The notes under the pieces: generated by a model | Databases searched by the model: none | What the model saw: only the letters and a program-made list of their open reading frames with translations | What the model was told of the DNA's origin: nothing | Shown here: positions 62,608 to 64,000 of the stretch, in pieces | Layout of the letters: each line of letters opens with the position of its first letter | How positions within the stretch are numbered: position 1 is the stretch's first letter | Program-made: the position numbers and the translations under genes | Assembly (NCBI GenBank): GCA_964462515.1 | Contig: CAYWXK010000008.1 | Coordinates: 1 to 64,000, forward strand | Source of the DNA: CAYWXK01 sp964462515 | Lineage (GTDB): Bacteria; Planctomycetota; Phycisphaerae; Sedimentisphaerales; Anaerobacaceae | Reading direction: 5' to 3' | DNA: 64,000 bases

Positions 62608-64000
62608 TTAAACTCGACCGCTGCATTTTTTCTGAAACTCTTCGTATTCGGCCATAGTATTTAGGTTTATAAACTGGTCCCTGTCACCAATTTCAATATA
62701 CTTGACTTTGCATAGAGCGAACACATCGCTAATCCTGCGCCCTCCGGATGAGAGCACCTTGTTTATAGCCTCAAGTGCACTCTTACGATACACCGCAAAG
62801 AGCGGCTCATATTTCCCATCACCGCTTGTCGGCACAACTATGTCCGCCTTGCTTCGAACTATTTCTCTAATCAACTTCCTGACAAAACCCATTTCTATAT
62901 GTGGAATGTCACAAGCTACAACAAAATTAACTTCGTTGGCCGATGCTGCAAGAGCCGATGCTATACCCATCAAAGGCCCCTGGTCGGGAATCTTGTCTGG
63001 AACAATCTCAAGTCCAAGAAATGCAAATTTTTTCTTATTGTTGGCGCTTATAAGTATCTGGTCGAAATATCCATCGAGTTGCTCACAGATTCTCTCTATT
63101 ATATGCCGACCCTTAACCAGCAACAGGCTCTTGTCGGTTCCCATTCGCCGGCTGCTTCCACCAGCAACAATTATCGCTGTTGCCTTTATCGGCACACCTT
63201 GTCGTTTTTGCTCGCGTTTAGCGACATCCTCAACAGTCCATTTTCCATCTATGAGTTTTATTCGGTCGAGGTCAATATCAAAATCTCTATGGTTGGAAAA
63301 AACAATTCTATCGACATATTTCCTTACATCACACGCAGAACTTTTCCACCTTCTCAAGCCGGGTTTATCAACCATAAGAAATAATCCAGGCTCAACTACC
63401 TGACGCAGCGAGTTCGACTCACAAATTGAAACTGCATTACGCCCGATTATCTCTAATAGAGCATCTGAACCTTCTTTCAAATGTGTGCGTAAAACACGCA
63501 GCCAGAAGACCCGCCTTGCGCCAGCGGATAGAAGTCGAGCAGTATCTTTGTATGAATTGCTGTTAGTCTCTTCCGTAATGCAATATTCCCCTTCCAGCGA
63601 AGAGCAAACCCCACAACCCCTGCCACCCAGAGGACATCGCCCGTCTTTGGCCTTTATAGTCGTGACCTTTATCCCAATTATGTTCCTATTCCTGCCAAAC
63701 TTCCCAAGCAACGCACAGGCTAACTTGGTCTTTCCCACATTAGCTCCCGTAGAACCAATCATCAGCATTCCACCGAGCTTAATCATTTTAGCCCCCACCC
63801 CTGTTCGCCGGCTCTTGAGAATGCTGATAACTTTATCAATTGATTCTGGTCTGGTCGCAAAAAGCCTCTGACACGGAATATCCGGATATAACTGCCGGAC
63901 CCGCCTGGCTAATTCCTGCCGGACAACAAGCAGTATGACTGGCCGGCTTTTTGGCGAGCCGGCAGCTAATAATAAATCTACTTTCTTTCGCCACCCATCG
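62608..64000 (-). CDS. mobA: Molybdenum cofactor guanylyltransferase fused to MobB-like P-loop domain (partial)
   Basis: The frame stays open to the right edge, so the true start may be outside the window; internal ATG 63786 and GTG 63798 are possible starts. In the 463 visible codons, an unassigned 65-residue stretch comes first, then a P-loop domain (IGSTGANVGKTKLACALL) with a Cys-rich patch (CPLGGRGCGVCS). The MobA-type nucleotidyltransferase follows (IIVAGGSSRRMGTDKSLL, IPDQGPLMGIASAL, VACDIPHIEM). It attaches GMP to molybdopterin, the cofactor needed by the FDH at 36584. The P-loop half is probably related to MobB. It ends 20 bases before the DUF3786 gene. Confidence 0.8.
   Translation of the reverse strand, partial: DGWRKKVDLLLAAGSPKSRPVILLVVRQELARRVRQLYPDIPCQRLFATRPESIDKVISILKSRRTGVGAKMIKLGGMLMIGSTGANVGKTKLACALLGKFGRNRNIIGIKVTTIKAKDGRCPLGGRGCGVCSSLEGEYCITEETNSNSYKDTARLLSAGARRVFWLRVLRTHLKEGSDALLEIIGRNAVSICESNSLRQVVEPGLFLMVDKPGLRRWKSSACDVRKYVDRIVFSNHRDFDIDLDRIKLIDGKWTVEDVAKREQKRQGVPIKATAIIVAGGSSRRMGTDKSLLLVKGRHIIERICEQLDGYFDQILISANNKKKFAFLGLEIVPDKIPDQGPLMGIASALAASANEVNFVVACDIPHIEMGFVRKLIREIVRSKADIVVPTSGDGKYEPLFAVYRKSALEAINKVLSSGGRRISDVFALCKVKYIEIGDRDQFINLNTMAEYEEFQKKCSGRV

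Noticed and set aside
1..64000. tRNA, rRNA or transposase genes
   Set aside because: None was recognised on either strand by reading; a tRNA scan was not possible here.

Overview
The window looks like a piece of chromosome from an anaerobic planctomycete, most likely of the Phycisphaerae type. This is inferred from gene content only: a TIGR02999-like ECF sigma factor beside a Ser/Thr kinase with the planctomycete-style N-terminus, many PQQ-like and NHL beta-propellers, a HAF-repeat surface protein, a dockerin-terminated giant secreted protein, and an ECF plus von Willebrand A pair. No rRNA, tRNA, CRISPR array or transposase was seen.

Layout. (1) Positions 1-18109, all minus strand and tightly packed with many 4-bp stop/start overlaps: beta-propeller, glycosyltransferase, LolD-like ATPase, giant FtsX-type permease, two more propellers, a small four-Cys membrane protein, a Tat-type ferredoxin, a NapH-like membrane ferredoxin, a membrane-anchored propeller, then a fused NuoE-NuoF flavoprotein and a 2Fe-2S/NfnB-like flavoprotein, an ECF sigma factor and a kinase that leaves the window. 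It reads as one long envelope redox operon of unknown substrate. (2) 18110-21158: a glycine-rich RRM protein and a HAF-repeat protein (plus strand), with three copies of a promoter-plus-hairpin cassette and some gene debris. (3) 21159-25861 (minus): an unusual Hsp70 module made of a membrane-anchored GrpE-like protein, a short DnaK-like protein and a TerB-like protein with four 30-residue N-terminal repeats. (4) 26258-29800 (plus): ECF sigma factor, vWA membrane protein and a DMT transporter. (5) 30015-34472 (minus): a 1485-residue secreted protein with FGE-like, CARDB and dockerin modules.

(6) 34717-64000, all minus strand: a nearly complete Wood-Ljungdahl pathway in one block. In transcription order: MobB/MobA-like fusion, DUF3786, CooC, CooF-like ferredoxin, NuoE/NuoF/HoxU-like diaphorase, CODH (acsA), acetyl-CoA synthase (acsB), corrinoid protein large subunit (acsC), AcsV-like reactivator, a second CooC-type ATPase, corrinoid small subunit (acsD), methyltransferase (acsE), fhs, folD, metF, then [NiFe] hydrogenase small and large subunits, hydrogenase protease, metV, formate dehydrogenase and sulfhydrogenase-type beta and gamma subunits. 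Together they supply CO2 to formate, formate to methyl-THF, methyl transfer, CO2 to CO, and acetyl-CoA formation, with hydrogenase and NAD(P)H modules for the electrons. Direction (acetogenesis or acetate oxidation) cannot be read from sequence.

The gaps of the acs block are filled with several families of palindromic repeats. One has entered acsC in frame, and another supplies the end of the AcsV-like protein. The strongest candidates for undescribed biology are the FeS/propeller/ABC operon joined to a flavoprotein whose NfnB-like domain lacks the NAD(P)H-binding fold, the [NiFe] hydrogenase-FDH-MetV cluster, the membrane-GrpE/Hsp70 module, and the repeated promoter-hairpin cassette.
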